From Bacteroidaceae bacterium (GTDB taxonomy: Bacteria; Bacteroidota; Bacteroidia; Bacteroidales; Bacteroidaceae): a stretch of 64,000 nucleotides of DNA. Below the pieces are notes generated by a model, which had not been told where the DNA came from, did no database searches, and worked only from the letters and a program-made list of their open reading frames with translations. The DNA lies in contig JAFTAJ010000023.1 of the NCBI GenBank assembly GCA_017458585.1, forward strand, positions 1-64,000, read 5' to 3'. This document shows positions 47,910-56,842 of this stretch, piece after piece. The translations under genes and the position numbers were made by a program. Each line of letters begins with the position of its first letter. Positions within the stretch are counted from its first letter, which is position 1.

Positions 47910-49247
47910 ATGGACTTAAGACTGCGTGCGCCAAAGGCTTTGCACGGCACCATCCGCCTGCCTGCCTCCAAGAGTATCAGCAACCGTATGCTGCTGCTCC
48001 GTGTGCTGTCGGGCGGCAAGATAGCCCTGCACAATATCTCCGACTGCGACGACACAAGGGCGATGGAGTTAGGAGTGAGGAGTGAGAAAATCGTAAATAG
48101 TAAATTATCAAATAGTAAATGTATTGACGTCGGTGCTGCGGGCACCGCGATGCGTTTCCTCACCGCCTACTTTGCCTCCACTCCCTGCGACGTGGTAATC
48201 ACGGGCAGCGAGCGTATGCGCCACCGACCCATCGGTGTGCTGGTGGAGGCGCTGCGCAGCCTCGGTGCAGATATCAGCTACGAAGGCGAGGAGGGCTTCC
48301 CGCCGCTGCACATCAAGGGACGCCCGCTGGATGGCGGCACCCTGCGGATGGCGGGCAGCGTGAGCTCGCAGTATGTGTCGGCACTGCTGATGGTGGCACC
48401 CACCATGCGGCAGGGACTGACACTGACTCTGGAGGGCGATATCATCAGTAGGCCGTATATCAATATGACGGTGAGCCTGATGCGCCGCTTCGGCATCACC
48501 GTAGAGGAGCCCGACGACACGACCTTCCGCGTGGCACCGGGCGAATACTCCGGCAGCGACTACACTATAGAGAACGACTGGAGCGCTGCGAGCTACTGGT
48601 ATGAGATGCTGGCGCTGGCCGACGAGGGCGAGGTAGTGCTGGAGGGTCTCTTTGAGGACAGTCTGCAGGGCGACAGCTGCGTGCGCCATCTCTTCGAGCC
48701 GCTGGGCGTAAGCACAGAGTTCAATGAGCGTGGGGCGGTGATACAAAAAAAAGACCCACCCCTCTACCCCTCCCTTGTATGGAGGGGCGTATATGCCGAC
48801 TTTCCAGATCTCTGGCACTCCCCCTACAAGGGGGAGCGGGGAGGGGGTCTTGGTCTTTCCCTTTCCGAATGTCCTGACCTGGCACAGACGATGGTGGCGA
48901 CATGCTGCGGCATGGGAGTGCCATTCCGTTTCAGCGGACTGCAGAGTCTGCGCATCAAGGAGACCGACCGCCTGCTGGCCCTCCGCCAAGAGCTGGGCAA
49001 GCTGGGGTATGATGTCAGGGAAGAAGAAGACGGAGTGCTTGAATCCTCACTCCTAACTCCTCACTCCTCACTCCTAACTCCTAACTCCATCGCCACTTAC
49101 GACGACCACCGCATGGCTATGTGTATGGCCCCGTTGGCGATACTCCATGATGGACTGGTAATCAACGATGCGCAGGTGGTAAGCAAGTCGTATCCCACGT
49201 TCTGGGAAGACCTCAAATCAGTTGGCTATGCAATCGAACAATTATAA
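47910..49247 (+). CDS. aroA: EPSP synthase (3-phosphoshikimate 1-carboxyvinyltransferase) with three repeat insertions
   Basis: Shikimate-pathway enzyme joining shikimate-3-phosphate and PEP; 445 residues from the ATG at 47910. Seen: LPASKSISNRMLLL (substrate Lys/Ser), DVGAAGTAMRFLTAYFAS, RMRHRPIGVLVEALRSLG, SVSSQYVSALLMVAP, NDWSAASYWYEMLAL and IKETDRLLALRQEL, ending TYDDHRMAM. All key blocks are present, so the enzyme is probably active. Three stretches are additional to the family: RSEKIVNSKLSNSK (about residue 57-70), a run from KKDPPLYPSLVWRG to KGERGGGLG (about 283-312), and SSLLTPHSSLLTPNS (about 379-393). Each is encoded by a repeat cassette of a different type seen elsewhere in the window. 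Confidence 0.94.
   Translation: MDLRLRAPKALHGTIRLPASKSISNRMLLLRVLSGGKIALHNISDCDDTRAMELGVRSEKIVNSKLSNSKCIDVGAAGTAMRFLTAYFASTPCDVVITGSERMRHRPIGVLVEALRSLGADISYEGEEGFPPLHIKGRPLDGGTLRMAGSVSSQYVSALLMVAPTMRQGLTLTLEGDIISRPYINMTVSLMRRFGITVEEPDDTTFRVAPGEYSGSDYTIENDWSAASYWYEMLALADEGEVVLEGLFEDSLQGDSCVRHLFEPLGVSTEFNERGAVIQKKDPPLYPSLVWRGVYADFPDLWHSPYKGERGGGLGLSLSECPDLAQTMVATCCGMGVPFRFSGLQSLRIKETDRLLALRQELGKLGYDVREEEDGVLESSLLTPHSSLLTPNSIATYDDHRMAMCMAPLAILHDGLVINDAQVVSKSYPTFWEDLKSVGYAIEQL
48066..48122. repeat. Cassette 1 inside aroA
   Basis: GGAGTTAGGAGTGAGGAGTG followed by ATCGTAAATAGTAAATTATC and AAATAGTAAATG. The second half is almost identical to 47534-47571. Confidence 0.85.
48752..48860. repeat. Cassette 2 inside aroA
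   Basis: CCCCTCCCTTGTATGGAGGGG and, about 30 bases on, CTCCCCCTACAAGGGGGAGC then GGGGAGGGGG. It is a pair of GC-rich palindromes like those at 39865-39928, translated in frame. Confidence 0.8.
49044..49092. repeat. Cassette 3 inside aroA
   Basis: Heptamer units TCCTCAC, TCCTAAC, TCCTCAC, TCCTCAC, TCCTAAC, TCCTAAC; six or more in tandem just before the conserved TYDDHRMAM segment. Confidence 0.85.
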
Positions 49248-49283
49248 GTACGGCATCTGCGGCATCACCTGCTTCTGCGACGC

Positions 49284-49320
49284 CATGACGACCAAACGAC
49301 CAAACAACCAAACGACACAA
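49284..49320. repeat. CCAAACGA tandem cassette upstream of the small gene
   Basis: Units GACCAAACGACCAAACAACC and AAACGACAC directly precede the ATG at 49321. A second array of the same unit is at 49503-49546, after and overlapping the 3' end of the gene. Confidence 0.8.
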
Positions 49321-49536
49321 ATGGCGGAGGAGCCCGTCTATTTTGAGGACGAGGAACTGGACGCCTACCGCGGCATTGCTGCCGACGCCTATACCCCAGA
49401 AGCAGTGGAGGAGTTTCGCGAAGTGATGACCACCATGCGCCCCGACGAGGTGCCGCAGTGGCTACACAGCCTCCAGCTGCGAGGCATAGAATTGCCTCTC
49501 CAGATTATCCAAACGACTAAACGACCAAACGACTAA
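49321..49536 (+). CDS. Small conserved-looking protein of unknown function
   Basis: 71 residues from the ATG at 49321 (MAEEPVYFEDEELDAYRGIA). It is acidic and helical (AVEEFREVMTTMRPDEVPQW), then LHSLQLRGIELPLQI. I recall similar short proteins between aroA and transporter genes in Bacteroidales, but cannot name the family. A longer frame from 49222 starts inside aroA and is less likely. It is flanked on both sides by CCAAACGA-type cassettes (49286-49320 and 49503-49546), and the 3' cassette encodes its last residues (TTKRPND). Confidence 0.65.
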   Translation: MAEEPVYFEDEELDAYRGIAADAYTPEAVEEFREVMTTMRPDEVPQWLHSLQLRGIELPLQIIQTTKRPND

Positions 49537-49546
49537 ACAACCAAAA

Positions 49547-50362
49547 ATGTTTGACCTGCTAGGATATTCTTTCTTTCAGAACGCGCTGATAGCGTGTGTG
49601 CTTGCCGGCGTAGTCTGTGGCTTGGTGGGCACTTATATTGTGAGCCGCAGGATGGTGTTTGTGGCTGGCGGTATGGCTCATGCCAGCCTTGGCGGAGTGG
49701 GCATCTGTGCTTTGGCAGGTATGCCGCCCTCTGCGGGAGCCGCCGCTTTTGCCCTGCTCACAGGATGGGGCGTGCAACTGCTCAGTGGCCGCAAGGAGGT
49801 GCGCTCCGACTCAGCCATCGCCATGCTGTGGGCGCTGGGCATGAGCGTAGGTATTATCTGCAGCTTCCTCTCCCCTACTTTCCTGCCCAGCCTGTCGAGC
49901 TATCTCTTTGGCAACATACTGCTCATCGACACTGCCGACCTATGGCTGCTCGGCGTGCTGGCAGCGGTGGTGACGGCCGTCTTTCTGCTCTGTATGCCCC
50001 AGATAATCACTATCGCTTTTGACCCCGAATTTGCACGTGCACAGCGTCAGCCGGTGGTGCTGACCGAATGGCTGATGATGGCGCTGGTGGCTCTCAGCAT
50101 AGTGGCTGCACTGAAAGTGGCAGGCATAGTGCTGGTCATCTCGCTGCTCAGTGTGCCTCAGATGACTGCCAACCTGTTCTGCAAGTGTATGCACACCATG
50201 GCGGTGTGGTCGGTGGTGCTGGCTATCGTGGGATGCCTGGGCGGATTGATAGCATCCACGCTGCTTGATGTGCCCTGCGGACCGATGGTTGTAGTAGTGC
50301 TGATAGTCATTTATCTGGCTGCCCGTACAATAAAAAGCGTTTTTGGGAGTTTTAAGTTGTAG
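49547..50362 (+). CDS. Metal (Zn/Mn) ABC transporter permease, ZnuB/MntB family
   Basis: 271 residues with about eight membrane segments, for example LIACVLAGVVCGLVGTYIVS, AGAAAFALLTGWGVQLLSG, ADLWLLGVLAAVVTAVFLLC and VALSIVAALKVAGIVLVISL. The ABC-3 family signature is GGMAHASLGGVGI and, near the end, GPMVVVVLIVIYLAARTI. It would import zinc or manganese with a binding protein and ATPase that are not in the window. It lies ten bases after the small gene and 22 bases before the PorW/SprE-like gene. Confidence 0.9.
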   Translation: MFDLLGYSFFQNALIACVLAGVVCGLVGTYIVSRRMVFVAGGMAHASLGGVGICALAGMPPSAGAAAFALLTGWGVQLLSGRKEVRSDSAIAMLWALGMSVGIICSFLSPTFLPSLSSYLFGNILLIDTADLWLLGVLAAVVTAVFLLCMPQIITIAFDPEFARAQRQPVVLTEWLMMALVALSIVAALKVAGIVLVISLLSVPQMTANLFCKCMHTMAVWSVVLAIVGCLGGLIASTLLDVPCGPMVVVVLIVIYLAARTIKSVFGSFKL

Positions 50363-50384
50363 GATATTTATATAAATAAGGTAC

Positions 50385-53330
50385 ATGCTCGTGCGCAAGA
50401 TGATTAAACACATACTGTTGATGATGGTGGCCATTGTGGTCGCCTCGTCTTGCGCTACCAAAGAGAACACGGCCTCCACACGTGCCTGGAAGGCTTTCAC
50501 CGCACGCTACAACACCTACTTCAACGGCCATCAGGCCTACATCAAGGGATATAAGGCCAAGGTGGAAGGCAACAAGGACAACTATACCGACTATCTGCCC
50601 CTACTGCCGGTGGGCAACCAAGCGTCGCGCACCATTGGCAAGGGCGATTTTGAGACAACCATCACCAAGATGGAGAAGACCATCCAGCTCCACTCCATCA
50701 AGCGTAAGCCTGAGCGCAAGCGTGGCCATAAGATGACGCAGAAAGAGAAGAAATTCCGCGAGCGTCAGGAGTTTAACCCCTTCCTCAAGAATGCGTGGAT
50801 GCTGATGGGCTATGCCCAGATGCAGAAAGGCGAGTTTATTGAGGCTGCCTCCACCTTCTCTTACGTAGAGATGCTCTATCGCACCCAGCCCGAGGTGCTC
50901 AACCGTGCCAGAGCCATGCAGGCTCTGTGCTACACCGAGATTGACTGGTTTTACGATGCCGAAGAGCTGCTGCGCAAGGTGAAGCGCGACAGCATACCTA
51001 CCACCGCTCGCAAGGAGTATAATATCGCCATGGCTAACTACCACCTGCGCCAGAAGCACTGGGAGGAAGCCGTGCCTTATCTGAAGAAGGTGATTCCCAC
51101 ATTCGGCAGTTCGCTGGAGAAGGCTCGTGGCTACTTCCTGCTGGGTCAGCTATACAATGCTCTTGGTCAGCAAACGGAGGCCTACAAGGCATTCCAGCGC
51201 TGTATGCGCAAGACCTCGTCGCACGAGATGAAACTCAACGCCCTCGTGCAGCAGACCGAGTCGGGAGTCTCCTCCGGCGGCGATGCACGCAAGATAAAGA
51301 GACTGACACGCCTCACCAAACTCAGTGCCAACAAGAAATTCCTCGACCAGATATACTATGCCATAGGCAATATCTACCTCTCCAGCGGTGACACCGCCAA
51401 AGCCATCGAGGCATACGAGACAGGAGCCGCCAAGGTAGAGACAAAGGGACTGGCCTACGGCTCACTGATGCTCCAGATGGGCGATATCTACTGGGCAAGA
51501 GAACGATTCTCAAAAGCCCGCACATGCTACAACAACGCTATTGGCATCCTCGGCAAGGAGCATGAGCGCTACGAGAGCCTGTCGGAACGCAGCAAGGTGC
51601 TAGACAAATTGGCAGACCCATCAGAGACAATCTTTGTGCAAGACAGTATGCGTGCTCTTGCCGCAATGCCCGAGGCTGAGCGCCTGGCCATCATCGACAA
51701 AGCCATCGAGCTGGAGAAAAAGCGCCAGAAGGAACTGCGCGCCCAGCAGGCCGACTCCATAGCCCGCAATCGTCAGGGGCGCGGCAACACCAATGACGAC
51801 AGCAACGACAAGGATAGCGGCGAGAAGAAGGAATCATCCAATACCGCCAATGCCAATGACGGTGCCGACTGGTACTTCTACAACGTGCAGTCGGTAAGCA
51901 TGGGCAAAGACCTCTTCCAGAAGCAGTGGGGAACACGAAAGAATGAAGACAACTGGCGCCGCAGCAACAAGTCGGTGCTCGCCACAATTGACAACGACGA
52001 TGATGACAGCGCCACCGACTCTATCGGCGGGGCACGCGACAGTCTGGCCGCTGACAGCCTCAGCAACGACACCATCGACAAGAAAAAGAAGAAGGGCAAC
52101 GAGCTCGAAGAGAAGCTGACTCGCGAATATTACCTCGACCAGCTGCCCCTCACGCCCGAGAAGATGGCCGAAAGCGACACCATTCTGAAGCAAGCCCTCT
52201 ACGAAGCCGGCGTGATAGAGAAAGACTATCTAGACAACTACGCACTTGCCAAGCGCACACTGCTACGCTGCCTCGACAACTATCCCGAGTTCCAGCCCAT
52301 GGACGAGATGCTCTATCACCTCTATCTCATGGAGCTGCATTGGGGACAGCGTGATGATTATCAACACTATAAGCTACGGCTTACTGCCGAATATCCCGAA
52401 AGCAAGTATGCCATTCTCATCAACGATCCCTACTACGAGGAGAATGCCCGCTTTGGCAAGCATATCGAAGACTCACTCTATGTGGCTACCTACGATGCCT
52501 ACAAGCGCAGCGACTACAAGACGATAGTCAACAACTGCGCCATCTCTGCCGAGCGATTCCCGCAGGGTGAGAACAGGCCTAAGTTTATGTTCTTCGATGC
52601 CATGAGTCAGCTGCGCAACCGCGATTTGGCAGCCTTTGTGAATGGGATGCGCGACCTTGTCAAGGAATATCCGCAAGACAAGATTAGCGAGATAGCCGGT
52701 ATGATAGTCAAGGGCATAGAGGCAGGCCGTCAGCCTGCGGGCGGTGGCTACGACATCGATGCCCTACTGCTGCAGCGCTCCGACCAGACTGGCGACGAAA
52801 CCGACCAGGCTCTCAAGCAAGACACCCTCTCGCCAGAGCGCCGTGCCGACTACACATTCATACTCACCTACAGCCCCGACTCACTCGATGAGGGCAAGCT
52901 TATCTACGAAGTGTCGCGCTTCAACTTCACCAACTTCCTGGTGCGCAACTTCGACCTCGAGTTCACCAAAGAACGTAGCGGCAACCAGATGCGCATCAAG
53001 GGCTTCTACTCATTCGACGAGGCACACGCTTATGAGCAGCAACTAATGGCCGACAGCGCCTTCATAGCCGTGGCACGCAGTGCAGAGCCTATCATTATCT
53101 CCGACCAGAACCTCCAACTCATCAATATCCGCTACACATGGGGGCAGTACAAAGATTTCTACGAAAAGTACTATGTGCCTGACAAGGTGAAGCCCGAGCT
53201 GAAGCTTGACCAGCAGCCCGACAACTTTATCTGGGATGAGTTTGAGGAAGTGGACGACACCAAGACACCTGTCAACACTGATGGTGATGACGACGAGTAC
53301 TATGATGACGACGATGACGAATGGTACTAA
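50385..53330 (+). CDS. porW: TPR lipoprotein, PorW/SprE-like (type IX secretion)
   Basis: 981 residues. Lipoprotein signal peptide ends VVASSC (Cys near residue 23). After it comes the typical ARYNTYFNGHQAYIKGYKAK segment, then tetratricopeptide repeats: MLMGYAQMQKGEFIEAASTF, YNIAMANYHLRQKHWEEAVP, YFLLGQLYNALGQQTEAYKA, IYYAIGNIYLSSGDTAKAIE. The middle is low in complexity (EDNWRRSNKSVLATIDNDDD), and the C-terminus is very acidic. The layout matches PorW/SprE outer-membrane lipoproteins of the type IX secretion and gliding machinery in Bacteroidetes. Start could be Met1 or Met6. The gene symbol is given by similarity of layout, not by a search. Confidence 0.8.
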   Translation: MLVRKMIKHILLMMVAIVVASSCATKENTASTRAWKAFTARYNTYFNGHQAYIKGYKAKVEGNKDNYTDYLPLLPVGNQASRTIGKGDFETTITKMEKTIQLHSIKRKPERKRGHKMTQKEKKFRERQEFNPFLKNAWMLMGYAQMQKGEFIEAASTFSYVEMLYRTQPEVLNRARAMQALCYTEIDWFYDAEELLRKVKRDSIPTTARKEYNIAMANYHLRQKHWEEAVPYLKKVIPTFGSSLEKARGYFLLGQLYNALGQQTEAYKAFQRCMRKTSSHEMKLNALVQQTESGVSSGGDARKIKRLTRLTKLSANKKFLDQIYYAIGNIYLSSGDTAKAIEAYETGAAKVETKGLAYGSLMLQMGDIYWARERFSKARTCYNNAIGILGKEHERYESLSERSKVLDKLADPSETIFVQDSMRALAAMPEAERLAIIDKAIELEKKRQKELRAQQADSIARNRQGRGNTNDDSNDKDSGEKKESSNTANANDGADWYFYNVQSVSMGKDLFQKQWGTRKNEDNWRRSNKSVLATIDNDDDDSATDSIGGARDSLAADSLSNDTIDKKKKKGNELEEKLTREYYLDQLPLTPEKMAESDTILKQALYEAGVIEKDYLDNYALAKRTLLRCLDNYPEFQPMDEMLYHLYLMELHWGQRDDYQHYKLRLTAEYPESKYAILINDPYYEENARFGKHIEDSLYVATYDAYKRSDYKTIVNNCAISAERFPQGENRPKFMFFDAMSQLRNRDLAAFVNGMRDLVKEYPQDKISEIAGMIVKGIEAGRQPAGGGYDIDALLLQRSDQTGDETDQALKQDTLSPERRADYTFILTYSPDSLDEGKLIYEVSRFNFTNFLVRNFDLEFTKERSGNQMRIKGFYSFDEAHAYEQQLMADSAFIAVARSAEPIIISDQNLQLINIRYTWGQYKDFYEKYYVPDKVKPELKLDQQPDNFIWDEFEEVDDTKTPVNTDGDDDEYYDDDDDEWY

Positions 53331-53342
53331 GAAGTATCAGAG

Positions 53343-54989
53343 TCACATAGCGTTTAAAGAGTCTCGTATCGGGTCGTCGTAAAGCTCCTGCAGTTGTAGG
53401 AGTTTTTTCTTTAGTTTGCGAGTGAGATTTAGCGTGCCCGGCTTGCCATAGAGATTGTGCATATTCTCAGGGTCGCGCTTGAGGTCGTAGAGTTCCCACT
53501 GATTGACATCACCGTAGAAACGCATTAGGCTGTAGCGCTTGGTGCGTATGCCGAAGTGGCGATTTACGCGGTGCTCGTCGGGATACTCGTAATAGTGGTA
53601 ATAGAGGTCACGATTCTTTAACTCTCCAACTCTGGAACTTTGGGACTTTGGAACTCTGGAACTCTGTATCTCCCCCAGCAGCGATACACCCTGAATGTCG
53701 GCGGGGATGGCAGTGCCTGTGGCCTGCAGAAAGGTGGGAGCGTAGTCGATGTTCTGCACCATAGCATCAGAAGTGACTCCCTGCTTGCCACCATAAGCAG
53801 CTGGCAACGACATGATGAGTGGTGTGCGGAACGACTCTTCATACATGAATCGCTTGTCAAACCATCCGTGCTCGCCCATATAGAATCCCTGGTCTGAGGT
53901 ATATACTATGAGGGTGCTCTCCAGCAAATCGTTCTGCTCCAAATAGTCAATCACGCGACCCACATTGCGGTCAACGGAGTGGATGACACGCAGATAGTCA
54001 CGCATATATTGCTGATACTTCCAGTTATTTAATTGAGAATTCAGAATTGAGAATTGAGGATTATTCTTGTCTAACTGACCGTTGCCGAACTTTGCCTTGA
54101 AGTCGGCGATGATGGGCTGGTAATGCGCATCCCATGCGGCCTGCTGCGCCGAGTCCATGCGCTGCGTGTACATGGCGCGTCCCCAATGCTCCAGGGTGCG
54201 GTCGAAGGAGTGGATAGTGCTGTCGCGGTCAGCCATCTTGAGGTCATACACCAGGTCCATGTCGCGGGCTATGGTCATGCGCTGCTCCTGTGCTGCACGC
54301 CGACCGCTGTAGTCGTCGTAGAAAGTGGCGGGCAGCTCGTAGGTGGAGTCGCTAAAGAGCTCCAGGTCTTGCAGGTCGGGCATCCAAGTGCGGTGGGGTG
54401 CCTTGTGGTGTATAAACAGGCAGAATGGTTTCTGCGGGTCGCGCTGATTGCTGAGCCAGTTGAGGGCGAGGTCTGTGACTATGGTGGTGGAGTAGCCGTG
54501 GCGCTGCAGGCGTTCGGCATGACTGTCCTCTCCATCTACGCTGCGTATGAATGTTGGGTTGTAGTAGTCGCCCTGTCCCGTTAGTATATCCCAATAATCA
54601 AAGCCTGTGGGCAAGCTCACAAGGTGCCATTTGCCTATCATGGCAGTCTGATAACCATTTTGTCGCAACAGCTTAGGAAAGGTCTGCTGGCTGCCATCAA
54701 AACGCTTTGTGTTGTCGGTGAACCCATTGGCATGGCTGTGCTTGCCAGTAAGCATGCAGGCACGGCTGGGCCCTGAGAGCGAGTTGGCAACAAAGCTATT
54801 GGTAAATCTAACGCCGCGCTGTGCCAATCGGTCGATATTGGGCGTATGGTTGAGGGTGGAGCCGTAGGCAGATATGGTCTGATAACTGTGGTCATCACAC
54901 ATTATATATATAATGTTGAGCGGCCGCTCCTGAGCCCATGCGCAGGCTGCTGGCAACAGAGCCAAATTGACAACTGTTCTGTGATTCAT
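53343..54989 (-). CDS. Periplasmic sulfatase, serine type, with two repeat insertions
   Basis: 548 residues with signal peptide (LALLPAACAWAQ). Sulfatase domain: NIIYIMCDDHSYQTISAYGS (metal Asp pair), the active-site motif SGPSRACMLTGKH in which Ser72 replaces the usual Cys, GKWHLVSLPTGFDYWD, IHHKAPHRTWMPDL, and IVYTSDQGFYMGEHGW. An S-type site needs a serine-type formylglycine maturase. Two additional stretches are repeat-encoded: NPQFSILNSQL (54024-54064) and SSRVPKSQSSRVGE (53620-53672). It acts on sulfated glycans; substrate not known. Sulfatases are common in mucin or algal polysaccharide users. Confidence 0.93.
   Translation of the reverse strand: MNHRTVVNLALLPAACAWAQERPLNIIYIMCDDHSYQTISAYGSTLNHTPNIDRLAQRGVRFTNSFVANSLSGPSRACMLTGKHSHANGFTDNTKRFDGSQQTFPKLLRQNGYQTAMIGKWHLVSLPTGFDYWDILTGQGDYYNPTFIRSVDGEDSHAERLQRHGYSTTIVTDLALNWLSNQRDPQKPFCLFIHHKAPHRTWMPDLQDLELFSDSTYELPATFYDDYSGRRAAQEQRMTIARDMDLVYDLKMADRDSTIHSFDRTLEHWGRAMYTQRMDSAQQAAWDAHYQPIIADFKAKFGNGQLDKNNPQFSILNSQLNNWKYQQYMRDYLRVIHSVDRNVGRVIDYLEQNDLLESTLIVYTSDQGFYMGEHGWFDKRFMYEESFRTPLIMSLPAAYGGKQGVTSDAMVQNIDYAPTFLQATGTAIPADIQGVSLLGEIQSSRVPKSQSSRVGELKNRDLYYHYYEYPDEHRVNRHFGIRTKRYSLMRFYGDVNQWELYDLKRDPENMHNLYGKPGTLNLTRKLKKKLLQLQELYDDPIRDSLNAM
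53620..53674. repeat. GGAACTCT-type cassette inside the sulfatase gene
   Basis: Units CCAACTCT, GGAACTTT, GGGACTTT, GGAACTCT, GGAACTCT. Translated without stop in the minus-strand frame between family segments. Confidence 0.8.
54024..54066. repeat. GAGAATTCAGAATT-type cassette inside the sulfatase gene
   Basis: Units TTGAGAATT, CAGAATTGA, GAATTGAGG occupy about 35 bases of coding sequence and give QFSILNSQL in the protein. Confidence 0.75.
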
Positions 54990-55007
54990 AGCTAAACGAT
55001 TACACGA

Positions 55008-55982
55008 TTACTCCGGCACTATCTCCGACGGGTTGGGCAACGGCCTGAATCCCTCACCATAGATGCTGTAGGCATCTGTGATGACAATAAAGGCATTAGG
55101 CTCAAACTGCTTAATAATCTGCTTGAAACGCATTACCTCTCTCTCCGTCACCACGAGCATGAGCATGTCCTTCTCCTCTCCACTGTAGAGGCCGGTACTC
55201 TTTATGGCGGTGGCACCGCGCTCCAGGTCGTTGAGAATATAGTCGCGCAGAGTGTCCATGCGGTGGTTGCCGATAACGAAGATTATCTTCTCATTCTTCA
55301 TACCTCCAAGCACAAGTGCCATAACCCGTGTGCAGACATAGATAGCTATCAGAGAGTAGAGCATAAGGTAGCATTTGTCGGACGATACCTCTCCGCCGCG
55401 TCCCAGTCCGAGACCGATGACCAGCAGACCGATAAGCACCACGGTGCCGTCAACAATGAGCAAGGCACGCGAGAAACGTATGCGCAAATATTTCTGCATT
55501 ATCATTGCCACGATATCGGTGCCGCCACCCGTTGACTGTGTGCGGGCCACGAGACCCTGTCCAAGGCCGATAACAGCTGCGCCCACCACTGATGTGAGAA
55601 TAAGGTGGTCACTGAGGTCGAAGCGACCGCCGAGTAGCTTGGAGGGATCGAGAGACTCAAGCGAGGCAGCATCGGGATAAACCAGCACACTGATCACATT
55701 CATTATCAATGGTGTAATCAAGGCTGCCACCACAGTGCGTATGCTCATCTTGCTGCCCAGCAGCACAAACATAAGTATCTCCAGTGGAATCTCAAAGACA
55801 TAGCTTATCGTACCAATCTGGAACTGGGGGAAAAAGTTATGGACTACAATACTGAGGCCATACACTCCGCCCGGCACCAAGTTGTAGGGATTTATAAAGA
55901 ATACAAAACCTGCAGCCAGCAGCGTACAGCCAAGCAGGATATACAGCCAGTCTTTGATGTTGGTAAAATCAGACAGTTTCAT
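55008..55982 (-). CDS. YitT family membrane protein
   Basis: 324 residues. Membrane part (residues 1-190) with about five to six segments: WLYILLGCTLLAAGFVFFIN, LVPGGVYGLSIVVHNFF, ILTSVVGAAVIGLGQGLVAR and ALLIVDGTVVLIGLLVIGL. The phrase RTQSTGGGTDIVAMIMQKY is a YitT-type signature. The C-terminal DUF2179 domain follows (GATAIKSTGLYSGEEKDML, LMLVVTEREVMRFKQI). Function of the family is not settled. A minus-strand -7 box TAAATTTG lies at 56010-56003. Confidence 0.92.
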   Translation of the reverse strand: MKLSDFTNIKDWLYILLGCTLLAAGFVFFINPYNLVPGGVYGLSIVVHNFFPQFQIGTISYVFEIPLEILMFVLLGSKMSIRTVVAALITPLIMNVISVLVYPDAASLESLDPSKLLGGRFDLSDHLILTSVVGAAVIGLGQGLVARTQSTGGGTDIVAMIMQKYLRIRFSRALLIVDGTVVLIGLLVIGLGLGRGGEVSSDKCYLMLYSLIAIYVCTRVMALVLGGMKNEKIIFVIGNHRMDTLRDYILNDLERGATAIKSTGLYSGEEKDMLMLVVTEREVMRFKQIIKQFEPNAFIVITDAYSIYGEGFRPLPNPSEIVPE

Positions 55983-56002
55983 GGTTTAAACTTTAATGGC
56001 GG

Positions 56003-56010
56003 CAAATTTA
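56003..56010 (-). promoter_or_regulatory. -7 box for the YitT gene
   Basis: TAAATTTG on the minus strand, 21 bases upstream of the start. The -33 box is not clear. Confidence 0.45.
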
Positions 56011-56053
56011 ATAATTTTTTAGGAGAAGGCATAAAGGAGTAGGAGTTTTTTCG

Positions 56054-56061
56054 TAACTTTG
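56054..56061 (+). promoter_or_regulatory. -7 box for deoD
   Basis: TAACTTTG on the plus strand, followed by a leader made of the cassette at 56072-56123. The -33 box is weak. Confidence 0.5.
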
Positions 56062-56071
56062 CACTTAATCT

Positions 56072-56123
56072 CTCGAACTCTTAAACTTTTAAACTCTCAA
56101 ACTCTTAAACTCTCAAACTCTTC
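56072..56123. repeat. AACTCTTAAACT tandem cassette in the deoD leader
   Basis: Units CTCGAACTCTTAAACTTTTA, AACTCTCAA, ACTCTTAAA, CTCTCAAAC, all variants of one 7- to 8-base unit, ending three bases before the deoD start. The complementary unit is at 21838-21903 and 36929-36972. Confidence 0.85.
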
Positions 56124-56125
56124 TT

Positions 56126-56842
56126 ATGCCTACTCCCCACATCTCTGCGCCTGACGGCGCATTCGCAAAGACCGTGCTGATGGCCGGCGACCCACTCAGA
56201 GCCAAATTTGTCGCTGAAAAATATCTGCATGATATCAAGATGGTCACCTCTGTGCGCAATATGTATGGATTCACCGGCACCTACAAAGACTGTCCGCTCT
56301 CTGTCATGGGCAGTGGCATGGGCATGCCAAGCATGGGCATCTACTCCCATGAGCTATACGATGTATATGGTGTAGAGAACATCCTGCGCATTGGTTCAGC
56401 AGGCAGCTACCGTGACAACCTCCATGTGATGGATGTGGTGCTGGTGAGCCAAGCATATAGCGACTCCACCTACGCTCGTATGATGAATGGCTGCATCGAC
56501 AAGGTGCTACTCCCCAGCGCAGAGCTCAACGAGACTATCATCCAGGTAGCGATGGAGAAGAATATCTGCTGCAAGTTGGCAGCTACCCATTCTACCGATG
56601 TCTTTTATGTTGACCCACGCATGGAGACCTTCCTTCAGTTGCGTGAACGGACCCACTCCGACTGCGTGGAGATGGAGTCGTTTGCCTTGTTCCACAATGC
56701 CAACGCCCTTGGGCGCCGTGCAGCCACATTACTAACTATCTCCGACTCCTTTTGCGAGAAGACGGAGATAAGTTCTGCAGAGCGCGAGACATCGCTCACC
56801 ACCATGATAGAGCTCGCACTGGAATCGGCAATCCGTTTCTGA
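56126..56842 (+). CDS. deoD: Purine-nucleoside phosphorylase, DeoD type
   Basis: 238 residues. Cleaves purine (deoxy)nucleosides with phosphate. Seen: PHISAPDGAFAKTVLMAGDP (His and the phosphate region), RNMYGFTGTYKDCPLSVMGS, GMGMPSMGIYSHELYDVYG, ILRIGSAGSY and DCVEMESFALFHNAN (substrate Glu), then TISDSFCEKTEISSAE with the catalytic Asp. Its stop abuts the convergent fumarase stop with no gap. Confidence 0.96.
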   Translation: MPTPHISAPDGAFAKTVLMAGDPLRAKFVAEKYLHDIKMVTSVRNMYGFTGTYKDCPLSVMGSGMGMPSMGIYSHELYDVYGVENILRIGSAGSYRDNLHVMDVVLVSQAYSDSTYARMMNGCIDKVLLPSAELNETIIQVAMEKNICCKLAATHSTDVFYVDPRMETFLQLRERTHSDCVEMESFALFHNANALGRRAATLLTISDSFCEKTEISSAERETSLTTMIELALESAIRF

